Below are positions 17,684-28,423 of a stretch of 64,000 nt of DNA, piece after piece. The stretch covers positions 4,920,850 to 4,984,849 of the forward strand of contig NZ_JACBZA010000001.1 in NCBI RefSeq assembly GCF_013408535.1. The letters run 5' to 3'. Both the position numbers and the translations under genes were made by a program. This stretch comes from Actinopolymorpha cephalotaxi. GTDB taxonomy: Bacteria > Actinomycetota > Actinomycetes > Propionibacteriales > Actinopolymorphaceae. The notes below the pieces were generated by a model. It did not search any database. It was given only the letters and a program-made list of their open reading frames with translations, and was not told where the DNA came from. Numbering within the stretch: position 1 is the stretch's first letter; the number at the start of each line of letters is the position of its first letter.

Positions 17684-20386
17684 TTGAACGACGCCGGAAA
17701 CCCCGCCGGCCCCGGGCACCACGTTCCGCTGTCCCGACGGCATGCCCTCCACCTCGGCGCGCTCCTCGCCGGTACGGGCGTGCTGGGCCTCGGGCAGGCC
17801 CACCAGGCCCGGGCGGGCACCAGCGCGGCGGGTAGGACCGCGGCCTCGGTCGCCGCCGTCACAGCCGCGGGCACCGCACCGGCCGCCGCGGACGATGCCG
17901 CCGACACCTCCGACGATTTCGCCCGGATGCGCGCCCAGTGGCGGGCGGCCTTCGTGGGCAGCGACTACGACTCGGCAGACCCGGCGATCGCACCCGGACT
18001 CGCCCAGCTCGCCGCGGACACCCACCAGTGGTGGTCGACGATGGAAACCGGGGCGGACCGGGCGTACCTGTGGCCGGACGCCCGGCTCGACGTGCAGATC
18101 TCGTTCGCCATCTCGATCTCGTTCGGCCGGCTCTCCCGGATGGCGCTCGGCTGGGCGACCCCCGGCATCGACACCCACGGCGACCCGAAGCTGCTCGCCG
18201 ACCTGATCGCCGCGATGGACTGGATGGTCGCGCACTACTACCGCGAGGACGGGCAGATCATCGGCAACTGGTTCGAGTGGATGATCTCGGGTCCGCAGCC
18301 GTTCAACCTCGCGGCGATGCTGGTGTACGACCACCTCAGCGCGGACCAGATCGGTGCCTACACCCGGGCGGTCGCCCACTACACCCCCGAACCCATCGCC
18401 ACCGCGGCCAACCGGGTGCTCACCGCCGACGTGGTCATCGGGCGCGGCATCCTCGCCGGGGACGCCGCGGCGGTGCGGCTCGGGGTGGACGGGCTGGCGC
18501 CGGTGCTGGCGTACGCCGACGCGGGCGACGGCTTCCACCGCGACGGGTCCTTCATCCAGCACGACTACTACCCCTACAACGGCTCCTACGGTGTCGGCCT
18601 GGTGGCCACGCTGCCGGGCATCTTCCAACGGGTCGCGGGTACGCCGTTCGCGGTCAGCGACCCGATCGTGTACGAGTGGATCCGGGACGCCTACGACCCG
18701 CTGATCTGGCACGGCGGGCTGATGGACATGGCCAGCGGCCGGGTGATCGCCCGCCACAACGAGCAGGACCACAACGCCGGGCACGCGGCGGTCAACGCCG
18801 CCCTCGGCCTGTGGGTGGCCGCGCCGCCCGCGACCAGGACCTGGCTCGGGCCGATGCTGAAGGAGTGGATCCTGGCCGACACCCAGGACGACCCACTGGC
18901 CGGCCGCAGCGTCCCCGTTCTCCTGCAGGCGCGCACGCTGCTCGCCGACGGGTCCGTACCCCGGCGGGGGCCGCTGGTGACCAGCCACGTCTTCGCCGCC
19001 ATGGACCGGGTGGTGCACCGGCGTACGAACTGGGCGTACGGGATCTCGATGTACTCCCGGCGGATCGCGAACTTCGAGTCCATCAACGACGAGAACCTCC
19101 ACGGCTGGCTCACCGCGGACGGCGCCACCTACCTCTGCGACCACCAGGTCGACCACTACAACGACGCGTTCTGGCCCACGGTGGACCCCTACCGGATTCC
19201 CGGCACCACCGTGGACGTGCGCGAGCGCGCGCCGATGGAGGGCCGCGGCTACCTCAACCCGCAGGACTGGGTGGGCGGCACCACGCTCGCCGACCGTTAC
19301 ACCGCGGCCGGGATGTGGCTGCACTCACAGGGCAGCTCGCTGGTCTCGCGGCGGTCGTGGTTCTGCTTCGACGACGAGGTGGTCGCGCTGGGCACCGGCA
19401 TCACCGCACACGACGGCCGCCGGGTGGAGACGGTGGTGGAGAACCGCCGGCTGGCGACCGGGTCAGAGGCGGTGATGGTGAACGGCACCACCGCGGTGCC
19501 CGGCCTCGGTGACGAGGCCACCGCGCCGGCCGCCCGCTGGGTCCACCTCGCCGGGACGGGCGGGTACGTCTTCCCCGCCGGCGCCCGGGCGCACCTGAAA
19601 CGCGAGCACCGGGTGGGCCGCTGGTCCGACATCACCCAGCACCCGTCCTGGAAGGACGACACCCCGCTCCCCCGCGACTACTTCACCCTCTGGCTCGACC
19701 ACGGTGTGGACCCCGACCAGGCCGGCTATTCCTACGTCCTGCTGCCGACCGCCGACGCGGAGACGACCAGCCGGTACGCCGAACGGCCCGGCACCGCGGT
19801 GGTCGCGAACACCTCCCGCGTACAGGCCGCGCGAGCGCTGAACTCCGGCGTGCTCGGCGTGAACGTGTGGGCGCCGCTCGGCGCCGCCTCGATCGTGTCC
19901 ACCAGGGCACCGGCCTGCGTGGTGGTGCAGGAAGGCGACGAGGAGGTCGGGTTCGCGGTGTCCGACCCGACCCGCGCCACGGCGAAGGTGTGGGTCCGCG
20001 TGGGGGTGGCGGCGAGCAGGGTGCTGGCCGCGGACGAGGGCGTCCGGGTGATCGCGCTGGACCCACTGACCGTCGAGGTGACCCTCGGCGGAGCCAACGG
20101 CACCAGCCGCGGCCTGCGGGCCGCCTATCGTCCCTGGTCCGTCCCGGACCTGCAGCAGGTACTGGCCGGACTGGACGCGGACGAGGTGGCTCCGAGCGCC
20201 CGGCAGGCCCTGAACCAGGCCCTGGACACCCTCGCCGACCTGGCCGAACGCGATCGGCCGGCACACGCCCAGCTGTGGGCGCTGCGCCGCAAGATCGCGG
20301 CCCTGCGGGGCCACGCCGTCAGCCCGGAGGCAGCCGGCACGCTGGACGACGGCGCCCAGCGGCTGTTCGCCCGGCTGCGCCCCTGA
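17684..20386 (+). CDS. Tat-exported polysaccharide lyase family 8 (hyaluronate/xanthan/chondroitin lyase type)
   Basis: A 900-residue secreted lyase. The Tat signal is LSRRHALHLGALLAG with an AxA-like site near residue 42. The alpha-toroid domain carries the PL8 catalytic set: GNWFEWMISGP (aromatic patch), AANRVLTADVVIGRGIL (catalytic Asn region) and DGSFIQHDYYPYNGSYG (catalytic His and Tyr). Beta-sheet domains follow. PL8 enzymes cleave uronic-acid polysaccharides by beta-elimination; which one cannot be told from sequence. The start is TTG at 17684 with GGAG eight bases upstream, and no ATG or GTG fits the signal peptide better. A SerArg-linker region (AASVAAVTAAGTAPAAADDA) follows the signal. 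It sits between mutY and clpC, an unusual place for a carbohydrate enzyme. Confidence 0.93.
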   Translation: MNDAGNPAGPGHHVPLSRRHALHLGALLAGTGVLGLGQAHQARAGTSAAGRTAASVAAVTAAGTAPAAADDAADTSDDFARMRAQWRAAFVGSDYDSADPAIAPGLAQLAADTHQWWSTMETGADRAYLWPDARLDVQISFAISISFGRLSRMALGWATPGIDTHGDPKLLADLIAAMDWMVAHYYREDGQIIGNWFEWMISGPQPFNLAAMLVYDHLSADQIGAYTRAVAHYTPEPIATAANRVLTADVVIGRGILAGDAAAVRLGVDGLAPVLAYADAGDGFHRDGSFIQHDYYPYNGSYGVGLVATLPGIFQRVAGTPFAVSDPIVYEWIRDAYDPLIWHGGLMDMASGRVIARHNEQDHNAGHAAVNAALGLWVAAPPATRTWLGPMLKEWILADTQDDPLAGRSVPVLLQARTLLADGSVPRRGPLVTSHVFAAMDRVVHRRTNWAYGISMYSRRIANFESINDENLHGWLTADGATYLCDHQVDHYNDAFWPTVDPYRIPGTTVDVRERAPMEGRGYLNPQDWVGGTTLADRYTAAGMWLHSQGSSLVSRRSWFCFDDEVVALGTGITAHDGRRVETVVENRRLATGSEAVMVNGTTAVPGLGDEATAPAARWVHLAGTGGYVFPAGARAHLKREHRVGRWSDITQHPSWKDDTPLPRDYFTLWLDHGVDPDQAGYSYVLLPTADAETTSRYAERPGTAVVANTSRVQAARALNSGVLGVNVWAPLGAASIVSTRAPACVVVQEGDEEVGFAVSDPTRATAKVWVRVGVAASRVLAADEGVRVIALDPLTVEVTLGGANGTSRGLRAAYRPWSVPDLQQVLAGLDADEVAPSARQALNQALDTLADLAERDRPAHAQLWALRRKIAALRGHAVSPEAAGTLDDGAQRLFARLRP

Positions 20387-20416
20387 CCTGACCGGCCCTG
20401 ACCCGACCGGAACGCA

Positions 20417-20452
20417 CGGAGGGGGCGACCGCTTGCGCGGCCGCCCCCTCCG
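20417..20452. terminator. bidirectional hairpin between PL8 lyase and clpC
   Basis: Arms CGGAGGGGGCG (20417-20427) and CGCCCCCTCCG (20442-20452) with a 14-base loop, located between two convergent genes. Confidence 0.7.
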
Positions 20453-20458
20453 ATGCGT

Positions 20459-20522
20459 GGTGCTGCTTACTCGGTGCTGCTTACTCGGTGCTGCTTACTC
20501 GGTGCTGCTTACTCGGTGCTGC

Positions 20523-20528
<6 letters not shown>
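20459..20528. repeat. five perfect 14-bp tandem units at the clpC stop codon
   Basis: GGTGCTGCTTACTC is repeated five times without change (20459-20528), plus a partial unit running into the gene. The unit nearest the gene contains the clpC stop (TTA on this strand, 20523-20525) and the codons for the terminal Ser-Thr-Glu. The other four are untranslated copies downstream. Confidence 0.97.
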
Positions 20529-23024
<2,496 letters not shown>

Positions 23025-23598
23025 CTTTCGCTCCCCGGGCTGGAGACGGCGTGGGAGTCCGGATCTACCCGGCCCCTGCGTTTCATGCTAGTCCCCGCTT
23101 CCGACACAGCCTCCTCCCACCATGTTGCGAGTGGGGATCGAACTGCCGGCGAGCGGTGAGCAGTACGTAACTGTGTAACTCGTCGACCTACCACTGTGTT
23201 CCATGCCGGCCCCGCTGGCGAGGCGTTACGCCCGAAGCGAACGCCGGAATGGGGCGGACCGGCCATACCGCGCGGGCCGGTCCTGATCCGAGCGGGCCGG
23301 TCCTGGTCCGGCCACCGGCTCAGCACCGGCCTCGGCCGGCCGCTGGCGTGGCGTCCTTCGTGGCCGGGCTCGGACGGACCCTACCCGGCGGCCGACCCGG
23401 GACACCCACGGGATCGCCCCGAAGGAGCGTCCGGAATGTCGGACCCTCGAAGAGGTGCCCGAGGGGAGTACCGGGCGAAGGCGTACGCGGATCACCGACC
23501 ATGACGACGGAACGTGACCACCGGTCACCCTTCGAAGCAGGTCGTGGCGGGACGACTCGGGCGACCCACGATGCGAGACATGACGAGACACATGACGA

Positions 23599-23626
23599 GA
23601 CCCCCGGGGACGAATCCCCGGGGGTC
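23599..23626. terminator. 12-bp perfect hairpin downstream of lsr2
   Basis: Arms GACCCCCGGGGA (23599-23610) and TCCCCGGGGGTC (23615-23626) with a CGAA tetraloop, a stable UUCG-like class of loop. It is the second hairpin after the lsr2 stop, so it could be a backup terminator or end another short transcript. Confidence 0.65.
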
Positions 23627-23740
23627 CGCGCCGAAAGCCAGGCAAGGAGCCTGCGTGGCACACCCACACCGACGGCGTACCTGAGGACCGTGGCGACATG
23701 GTCATCGACGGTGTGGTGCGGCAAGTCGGTGGCGGATCAC

Positions 23741-23772
23741 GCCGGCTTGCCGGGCACAAGGCCCGGGCCGGC
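23741..23772 (-). terminator. hairpin just after lsr2
   Basis: GCCGGC-TTG-CCGGGC pairs with GCCCGG-GCCGGC around an ACAAG loop (23741-23772), starting 20 bases beyond the lsr2 stop. A three-base bulge interrupts the stem. Confidence 0.6.
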
Positions 23773-23791
23773 GGAAGCCGCCGAGGCCGGA

Positions 23792-24130
23792 CTAGCGCCG
23801 GCCCTTCTGGTAGGCCTCGATGATCTCGGCCGGGATGCGGCCCCGGTCGCTGACGTCGTAGCCCTGGTCACGTGCCCACGCCCGGATCTCGGCGGTCTCC
23901 GGCTTGCGGGCCGATCCGCCGGCCGGTCGGCCGGCCCGGCCGCGGGCCGCGCGGCCACCGACCCGACGAGCAGAACCCACGTAGCCGGCGAAGGCGTTAC
24001 GCAGTTTGGTCGCATTCTTGGCGGACAGGTCAATTTCGTAGGACACGCCGTCCAACCCGAACTTCACGCTCTCCTCGGCCTCGGAACCATCGAGGTCGTC
24101 GATGAGAACGACGTTGGTCTTCGTCGCCAC
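23792..24130 (-). CDS. lsr2: nucleoid-associated protein Lsr2
   Basis: A 112-residue H-NS-like protein that binds AT-rich DNA and silences acquired genes. The N-terminal dimerisation half begins TNVVLIDDLDGSEAEESVKF and continues YEIDLSAKNATKLRNAF. A basic Arg/Gly linker (ARRVGGRAARGRAGRPAGG) leads to the DNA-binding half with the AT-hook-like RGR in DVSDRGRIPAEIIEAYQ. GTG start with AAGGGA upstream. It lies downstream of lysS, as in mycobacteria, but a 358-base gap with a repeat array separates them, so it probably has its own promoter. Confidence 0.97.
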   Translation of the reverse strand: MATKTNVVLIDDLDGSEAEESVKFGLDGVSYEIDLSAKNATKLRNAFAGYVGSARRVGGRAARGRAGRPAGGSARKPETAEIRAWARDQGYDVSDRGRIPAEIIEAYQKGRR

Positions 24131-24167
24131 TGCTGTTCCCTTCTAAGAATTTGGGGGACTGGCGACA

Positions 24168-24197
24168 ACAATAGAGCCATCCGACCTGCCCGGGCAA
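24168..24197 (-). promoter_or_regulatory. candidate lsr2 promoter
   Basis: On the minus strand, TTGCCC (24192-24197) and TATTGT (24168-24173) are separated by 18 bases, about 38 bases before the GTG start. The fit to a vegetative sigma-70-type promoter is fair. Prediction only. Confidence 0.35.
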
Positions 24198-24297
24198 ACA
24201 TTGAATAAGGGCAGTTGCACAAAACTCCGTTGTTCACTCCGCGCCACATCGCAATCGCAGCCGGCACCGCCAATGCGGACCGTGCGCGGACCCGGCG

Positions 24298-24396
24298 GAG
24301 TACGACCCGAGTACGACCCGAGTACGACCCGAGTACGACCCGAGTACGACCCGAGTACGACCCGAGAACGAGCAGAGTACGACCGGAGAACGAGCA
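24298..24396. repeat. 11-bp tandem array, nine units, upstream of lsr2
   Basis: GAGTACGACCC is repeated six times perfectly (24298-24363). Three changed units follow, GAGAACGAGCA, GAGTACGACCG and GAGAACGAGCA (to 24396). The period is close to one DNA helical turn, so each unit presents the same face. It is 92 bases beyond the lysS stop and about 170 bases upstream of the lsr2 start. Confidence 0.95.
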
Positions 24397-24488
24397 GAGG
24401 GACTACCAGAACTCCGGCCGTGCCGGAAGTGGGCTGCCAACCGCGCCTTGCGTTTTGCCTTGCATGGTCTGGCCGTCGGCGCGGCGAC

Positions 24489-26003
24489 TCACGCGTCGGG
24501 CTTCACCAGAGGGAAGAGGATGGTGTCGCGAATGGAGCGGACACCGGTGAGGAGCATGACCAGCCGGTCGATTCCCATCCCCATCCCACCGGTCGGCGGC
24601 ATGCCGTATTCGAGGGCACGGAGGAAATCCTCATCGAGTTGCATCGCGTCGACGTCACCACCGGCCGCGCGTACGGACTGCTCGACCAGGCGCTCGCGTT
24701 GTTCGACCGGATCGACCAACTCCGAATAGGCCGGGGACAACTCCACTCCGGCGGCGATGAGGTCGAACGCCTCAGCCAATCGGGGATCCTTGCGGTGCGG
24801 TCTGGCCAGCGGGCGTACTTCGGCGGGATAGTCGCAGACAAATGTGGGCTCGATCAGGGTGTGCTCGACCAGCTTCTCGAAGAGTTCGAGCACGATCTCC
24901 CCGGAGCCCCACCCCGGCTGCAACTCGACGTCGAAACGAGCGGCGTGTTCGCGGAGTTCCTTTTCGGTGGTGTCCGGCGTCACTTCCACTCCGACTGCCG
25001 CGGAAACCGCCTCGTGAATGGGCAGCCAGTGCCACTGGGCTTCCAGGTCGATCTCACCGCCACGCCCGTCCGGCACGACGGTCGACCCCAGCGCCCTGGC
25101 CGCGTCGACGACGAGAGTGCGAACAAGCTCGGCCATCGTGTGGTAATCGCCGTAGGCCTCGTAGGCCTCCAGCATCGTGAACTCCGGAGAGTGGGTGGAG
25201 TCGATACCTTCGTTCCGGAAATTGCGGCCGATCTCGAAGACCTTGTGGGCGCCGCCGACCACCAGCCGCTTGAGGTAGAGCTCGATGGCGATGCGGAGGT
25301 AGTACTCCCGGTCGAAGGCGTTGAAGTGAGCGGCGAACGGCCGCGCGGCCGCACCGCCGTGGATCGCCTGCAGGATCGGGGTTTCGACCTCGAGATAACC
25401 CCGGTTGAGCAGGGTGCGCCGGATCGAACCGACCACGGTCGAGCGGGCCAGCATCAGCTCGCGGGCACGCGGGCGCTGGATGAGATCGAGATACCGCTGG
25501 CGAACCCGGGACTCGTCGGAGAGGTCCTTGTGCTCGACCGGAAGTGGGCGCAGTGCCTTGGAAACCACGAACCACCGGGTGGCCGCGACCGAAAGCTCAC
25601 CCCGGCGGCTGGTGACGACCTCACCCTCCACACCCACGTGGTCGCCGATGTCGACGGTGGACTTCCAGTCGGCGAGGGAATCCTCTCCGACCCGATCGAG
25701 AGAAACCATCGCCTGGACCTCGGTGCCGTCACCGTCGCGAAGTCTGGCGAAACACAACTTCCCGGCGACCCGCGAGAAAATGACCCGGCCCACGATCGTC
25801 ACCGTGTCACCGGTGGCGTGGTCGACCGGCAGGTCGGGGTAGGACGAACGCAGCTCTGCCAGGGTGTGGGTTCGGGTTACCGAGACCGGATACGGGTCGA
25901 CCCCGCGACCGATCAGGCGCTCTCGCTTCTCCCGCCGGATCCGCATCTGCTCGGGAAGATCATCTTCCTCCGGGGCGGGATTTGTCGCCGGTGTCTCGGT
26001 CAT
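24489..26003 (-). CDS. lysS: lysyl-tRNA synthetase, class II
   Basis: A 504-residue enzyme that charges tRNA-Lys. The N-terminal OB-fold anticodon-binding domain covers about residues 60-165 (TVTIVGRVIFSRVAGKLCFA). Class II motif 2 is FEIGRNFRNEGIDSTHSPEF and motif 3 is GMGMGIDRLVMLLTG near the C-terminus. The family signature GGAAARPFAAHFNAFDREYY is present. There is no MprF or extra membrane domain, so this is the housekeeping soluble form. The ATG start is followed by a short acidic tail typical of actinobacteria. Divergent from the GDPD gene. Confidence 0.97.
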   Translation of the reverse strand: MTETPATNPAPEEDDLPEQMRIRREKRERLIGRGVDPYPVSVTRTHTLAELRSSYPDLPVDHATGDTVTIVGRVIFSRVAGKLCFARLRDGDGTEVQAMVSLDRVGEDSLADWKSTVDIGDHVGVEGEVVTSRRGELSVAATRWFVVSKALRPLPVEHKDLSDESRVRQRYLDLIQRPRARELMLARSTVVGSIRRTLLNRGYLEVETPILQAIHGGAAARPFAAHFNAFDREYYLRIAIELYLKRLVVGGAHKVFEIGRNFRNEGIDSTHSPEFTMLEAYEAYGDYHTMAELVRTLVVDAARALGSTVVPDGRGGEIDLEAQWHWLPIHEAVSAAVGVEVTPDTTEKELREHAARFDVELQPGWGSGEIVLELFEKLVEHTLIEPTFVCDYPAEVRPLARPHRKDPRLAEAFDLIAAGVELSPAYSELVDPVEQRERLVEQSVRAAGGDVDAMQLDEDFLRALEYGMPPTGGMGMGIDRLVMLLTGVRSIRDTILFPLVKPDA

Positions 26004-26233
26004 GGCTCACAAGATTATGGGGTGCGGGAGTTCTCCCCTTTGTTGGGGTGCCGGCAAAAATCCCGTCTCCCGCGATGGTTCACCCGCGGGCCTTGCGGAC
26101 CGGTTGTGACGTTCCGTGAGAGGCTCCGACACACCCGGGTACACCGCTCGTACGCGCCTCGCCGGACGCGGAACCAACGCAGAACCAACGCGGAACGACC
26201 GCCGAACAAATCCGAACGGACAGGACGGACGCA

Positions 26234-27004
26234 GTGACCTTCACGCTCATCGGACACCGCGGGGCCATGGGCCTCGAACCCGAGAACACCCTGCGATCTT
26301 TTCGCCGCGCGGTCGCCGAAGGTGCCGACGCCGTAGAACTCGACCTGTGGGTCAGCCGCGACGGCCACCTGGTGATCCTGCACGACGGCGACGTGAGCCG
26401 GACCACCGACGGAAAGGGCAACGTCGCCGACCTGACATTGGCCGAGCTGAAGGCGCTCGACGCCGGCCGGGGAGAAACCATCCCGACCTTCGACGAGGTC
26501 CTCGATGTGGTGGACATACCGATTCAGGCCGAGATCAAGGCGTTCGCTGCGGGCCGTGTCGCCGTGGACACAATTCGCGACCGGGAACTGCTGGACCGGG
26601 TTACCGTCACCTCTTTCTCCGTCGACGTCATCGCCGACACCCGGGACTACTTTTCCGGCGTACGCACCGGACTCATCTCCTCCCGCGCACCACAGGATCT
26701 GCTCGACAAGGCCGGCGAACTCGGTGTCGAGGTGCTGTGCCTCGGCCTGGCCCACCTGGACGCGGAGTTCGTCGGCGAGTGCGACCGGCGGGGACTCGAG
26801 GTCATCGGCTGGCCGGCCAACGACGCCGACCGCCTGCTGCACGCGCTGCGAATCGGCGTCGCCGGCGTCACCTCCGACTTTCCCGACCTGCTCCGTACGT
26901 CCCGCACCGAGGTTCCGGAGGTGGGCGAACTCCTGGCCGCACGCGCCGGGACGGTCGCCGGGTCCGGGCAGGCGCAGGCCACCTCGGGACACGTCTCGCC
27001 GTAG
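26234..27004 (+). CDS. glycerophosphodiester phosphodiesterase
   Basis: A 256-residue TIM-barrel GDPD. The N-terminal signature GHRGAMGLEPENTLRSF holds the catalytic His and the Glu of the metal site. VELDLWVSRDGHLVILHDGD follows with the second Glu-Asp pair and catalytic His. Later strands are IPIQAEIKA and VIGWPAN. It hydrolyses glycerophosphodiesters to glycerol-3-phosphate and an alcohol. No signal peptide, so cytosolic. GTG start, first in frame. The STAS gene lies 44 bases downstream. The 230-base gap to lysS contains a repeated GAACCAACGC. Confidence 0.93.
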   Translation: MTFTLIGHRGAMGLEPENTLRSFRRAVAEGADAVELDLWVSRDGHLVILHDGDVSRTTDGKGNVADLTLAELKALDAGRGETIPTFDEVLDVVDIPIQAEIKAFAAGRVAVDTIRDRELLDRVTVTSFSVDVIADTRDYFSGVRTGLISSRAPQDLLDKAGELGVEVLCLGLAHLDAEFVGECDRRGLEVIGWPANDADRLLHALRIGVAGVTSDFPDLLRTSRTEVPEVGELLAARAGTVAGSGQAQATSGHVSP

Positions 27005-27048
27005 CGTGGTGGGCAAGGGTGCCTGCCGACGCGGGAGGTGGGGACCCC

Positions 27049-27378
27049 ATGGGCGACATCGAGGTCGTCGACCACGGCGACCGGGAGATTCTGGTCTATC
27101 TGCGTGGCCCGATCGACGAGGCGCTCCGCCCGCGGCTGGACGCGGCGGTGGAGCGAATCGCGCTGCTGAACGACATCGACGGCCACGACCGGGTGGTGGT
27201 GGACGTCCGGGAGGTGACGGCGCTGGAGCACGCCGGCCTGTGCTTCCTGTCCGCCCTGGCCCGTCAGGGTGAACAGCGCGGACACGACGTGGCACTGGCC
27301 ATGGTCAACGAGCAGACCCGGCGGGCGCTGGAGGCCGCGCACTGGCCGCACCGCCCGGTCATGTCCGGCTCGCGGTGA
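27049..27378 (+). CDS. STAS-domain protein (anti-anti-sigma-like)
   Basis: A 109-residue single-domain protein. The pattern is that of a STAS fold: IEVVDHGDREILVYLRGPID, DAAVERI, VVVDVREVTALEHAGLCFLSALARQG, ALAMVNEQTRRALEAA. The phosphorylatable Ser/Thr normally found after VxxD (as DxS) is replaced here: VREVTALEHAG has Thr upstream and His at the usual Ser position, so switch control by a kinase may be absent or altered. The ATG at 27049 follows GGGAGG. It ends convergently with coaX, 13 bases away. No anti-sigma kinase is seen nearby. Confidence 0.8.
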   Translation: MGDIEVVDHGDREILVYLRGPIDEALRPRLDAAVERIALLNDIDGHDRVVVDVREVTALEHAGLCFLSALARQGEQRGHDVALAMVNEQTRRALEAAHWPHRPVMSGSR

Positions 27379-27391
27379 CCGCCGGAGGGGC

Positions 27392-28174
27392 TCAGCCGGC
27401 CGGCTGGTTGCGGGCGAAGACCAGGCGCAGGCCGTGCAGCGTGAGCCACGGCTCGTGTGCGTTCACCGTGCGGCACTCCTCGACCACGACCGGAGCCAGT
27501 CCCCCGGTGGCCACCACCGTGACGGCGGCCGGGTCCAGACCGAGTTCGCCGATCATCCGGGTCACCAGCCCGTCGACCTGCCCGGCGAAGCCGTACACGG
27601 CGCCGGACTGCAGCGCCTCGACGGTGTTCTTGGCGATGACGGTACGGGGACGGAGGAGTTCGACCCGGCGCAGTTGCGCGCCCCGTCGGCCCAGCGCCTC
27701 CAGCGAGATCTCGATACCGGGTGAGATCGCCCCGCCGACGTACTCCCCGCGTTCGCTCACCACGTCGAACGTCGTGGCGGTGCCGAAGTCGACCACGATG
27801 GCGGCGGTGCCGAACTGCTCGTACACCGCGAGCGCGTTCACGATCCGGTCCGCGCCGACCTCGCGCGGGTTGTCCATCAGGACGGGTACGCCGGTACGCA
27901 CGCCCGGCTCGACGATGACGCTCGGCACCTCGCCGTAGTAGCGGGCGACCATCTCCCGGAGTTCGTGCAGGACCGTCGGCACGGTGGAACAGATCGCGAC
28001 CCCCGTCACGCCCTCCGCGCCGGTGTGCCCGGCGAGCAGCCCGGCGACCAGCACCGCGAGCTCGTCGGCCGTCCGCCGGTCCTCGGTGGACACCCGCCAG
28101 TGCTCGACCAGCCGGGTTCGGTCGAACAGGCCGAGCACGGTGTGGGTGTTGCCCACGTCGACAGCGAGCAGCAT
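27392..28174 (-). CDS. coaX: type III pantothenate kinase
   Basis: A 260-residue ASKHA-fold kinase that phosphorylates pantothenate, the first committed step to CoA. The N-terminal phosphate loop is LLAVDVGNTHTVLGLF. The second motif is GADRIVNALAVYEQFG, and the third VVDFGTATTFDVV. GGAISPGIEISLEAL and TGGLAP complete the signature. The frame is open 41 residues further upstream, but ATG at 28174 begins exactly at the phosphate loop. CoaX lies near lysS in M. tuberculosis too. The panC and panD genes that usually accompany it are absent here. Confidence 0.96.
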   Translation of the reverse strand: MLLAVDVGNTHTVLGLFDRTRLVEHWRVSTEDRRTADELAVLVAGLLAGHTGAEGVTGVAICSTVPTVLHELREMVARYYGEVPSVIVEPGVRTGVPVLMDNPREVGADRIVNALAVYEQFGTAAIVVDFGTATTFDVVSERGEYVGGAISPGIEISLEALGRRGAQLRRVELLRPRTVIAKNTVEALQSGAVYGFAGQVDGLVTRMIGELGLDPAAVTVVATGGLAPVVVEECRTVNAHEPWLTLHGLRLVFARNQPAG

Positions 28175-28379
28175 GGGCCGGGGCCTCTCCGTCCTTCGAT
28201 GAGGTCGCGGGGATTCCGAGGCGTCGGACGAATCTCGCGACACCGGTTCCGCGGCGTGGCCAGCGTACTGGTGACGTGCAGCCGTATCCGTACTCATCCG
28301 TCACTCATCCCTGCCCCGGCCCGTCCTGGTCACGACACCCCTGCCGAACCGCCGGGAGCGACGTAACCTGAACAAGATC

Positions 28380-28402
28380 ACCCCCGCACGGGCAGCGGGG
28401 GT
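28380..28402. promoter_or_regulatory. hairpin in the leader of the first DUF1707 gene
   Basis: ACCCCCGC (28380-28387) pairs with GCGGGGGT (28395-28402). It is 22 bases before the ATG at 28424, in the coaX/DUF1707 divergent gap. It could affect translation start or act as an attenuator; function is unproven. Confidence 0.4.
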
Positions 28403-28423
28403 CTGTGCCGCCGAGGGGGACGC

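Larger units (their letters stand above)
23025..23791. other. 767-base gap between the clpC start and the lsr2 3' end
   Basis: No convincing gene. It should hold the clpC promoter; TAGCAT on the minus strand near 23086-23091 could be a -10 element. It also contains GC-rich direct repeats (GCGGGCCGGTCCTG-like copies at about 23271-23310), an ACATGACGAGAC-type repeat (23577-23601) and two hairpins listed separately. Frames that stay open here are arginine/proline-rich with no recognisable domain and run through the hairpins. Confidence 0.7.
24131..24488. other. 358-base gap between lysS and lsr2
   Basis: It holds the putative lsr2 promoter near 24168-24197 and the 11-bp repeat array at 24298-24396, both listed. 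The 24135-24240 part is richer in A and T than its surroundings, which would suit autoregulation by Lsr2. No gene was found. Confidence 0.6.

Noticed and set aside
23025-23200. ClgR operator upstream of clpC
   Set aside because: GTTCGATCCCCACTCGC on the minus strand resembles half of a ClgR site but lacks proper symmetry, so it is not claimed.
23249-24208. Possible plus-strand gene between clpC and lsr2
   Set aside because: It runs antisense through lsr2 and both hairpins, and has a low-complexity translation without recognisable motifs.
24298-24396. CRISPR-like array
   Set aside because: Units of 11 bp are directly joined with no spacers and no cas gene is present. The same applies to the 14- and 15-bp arrays.
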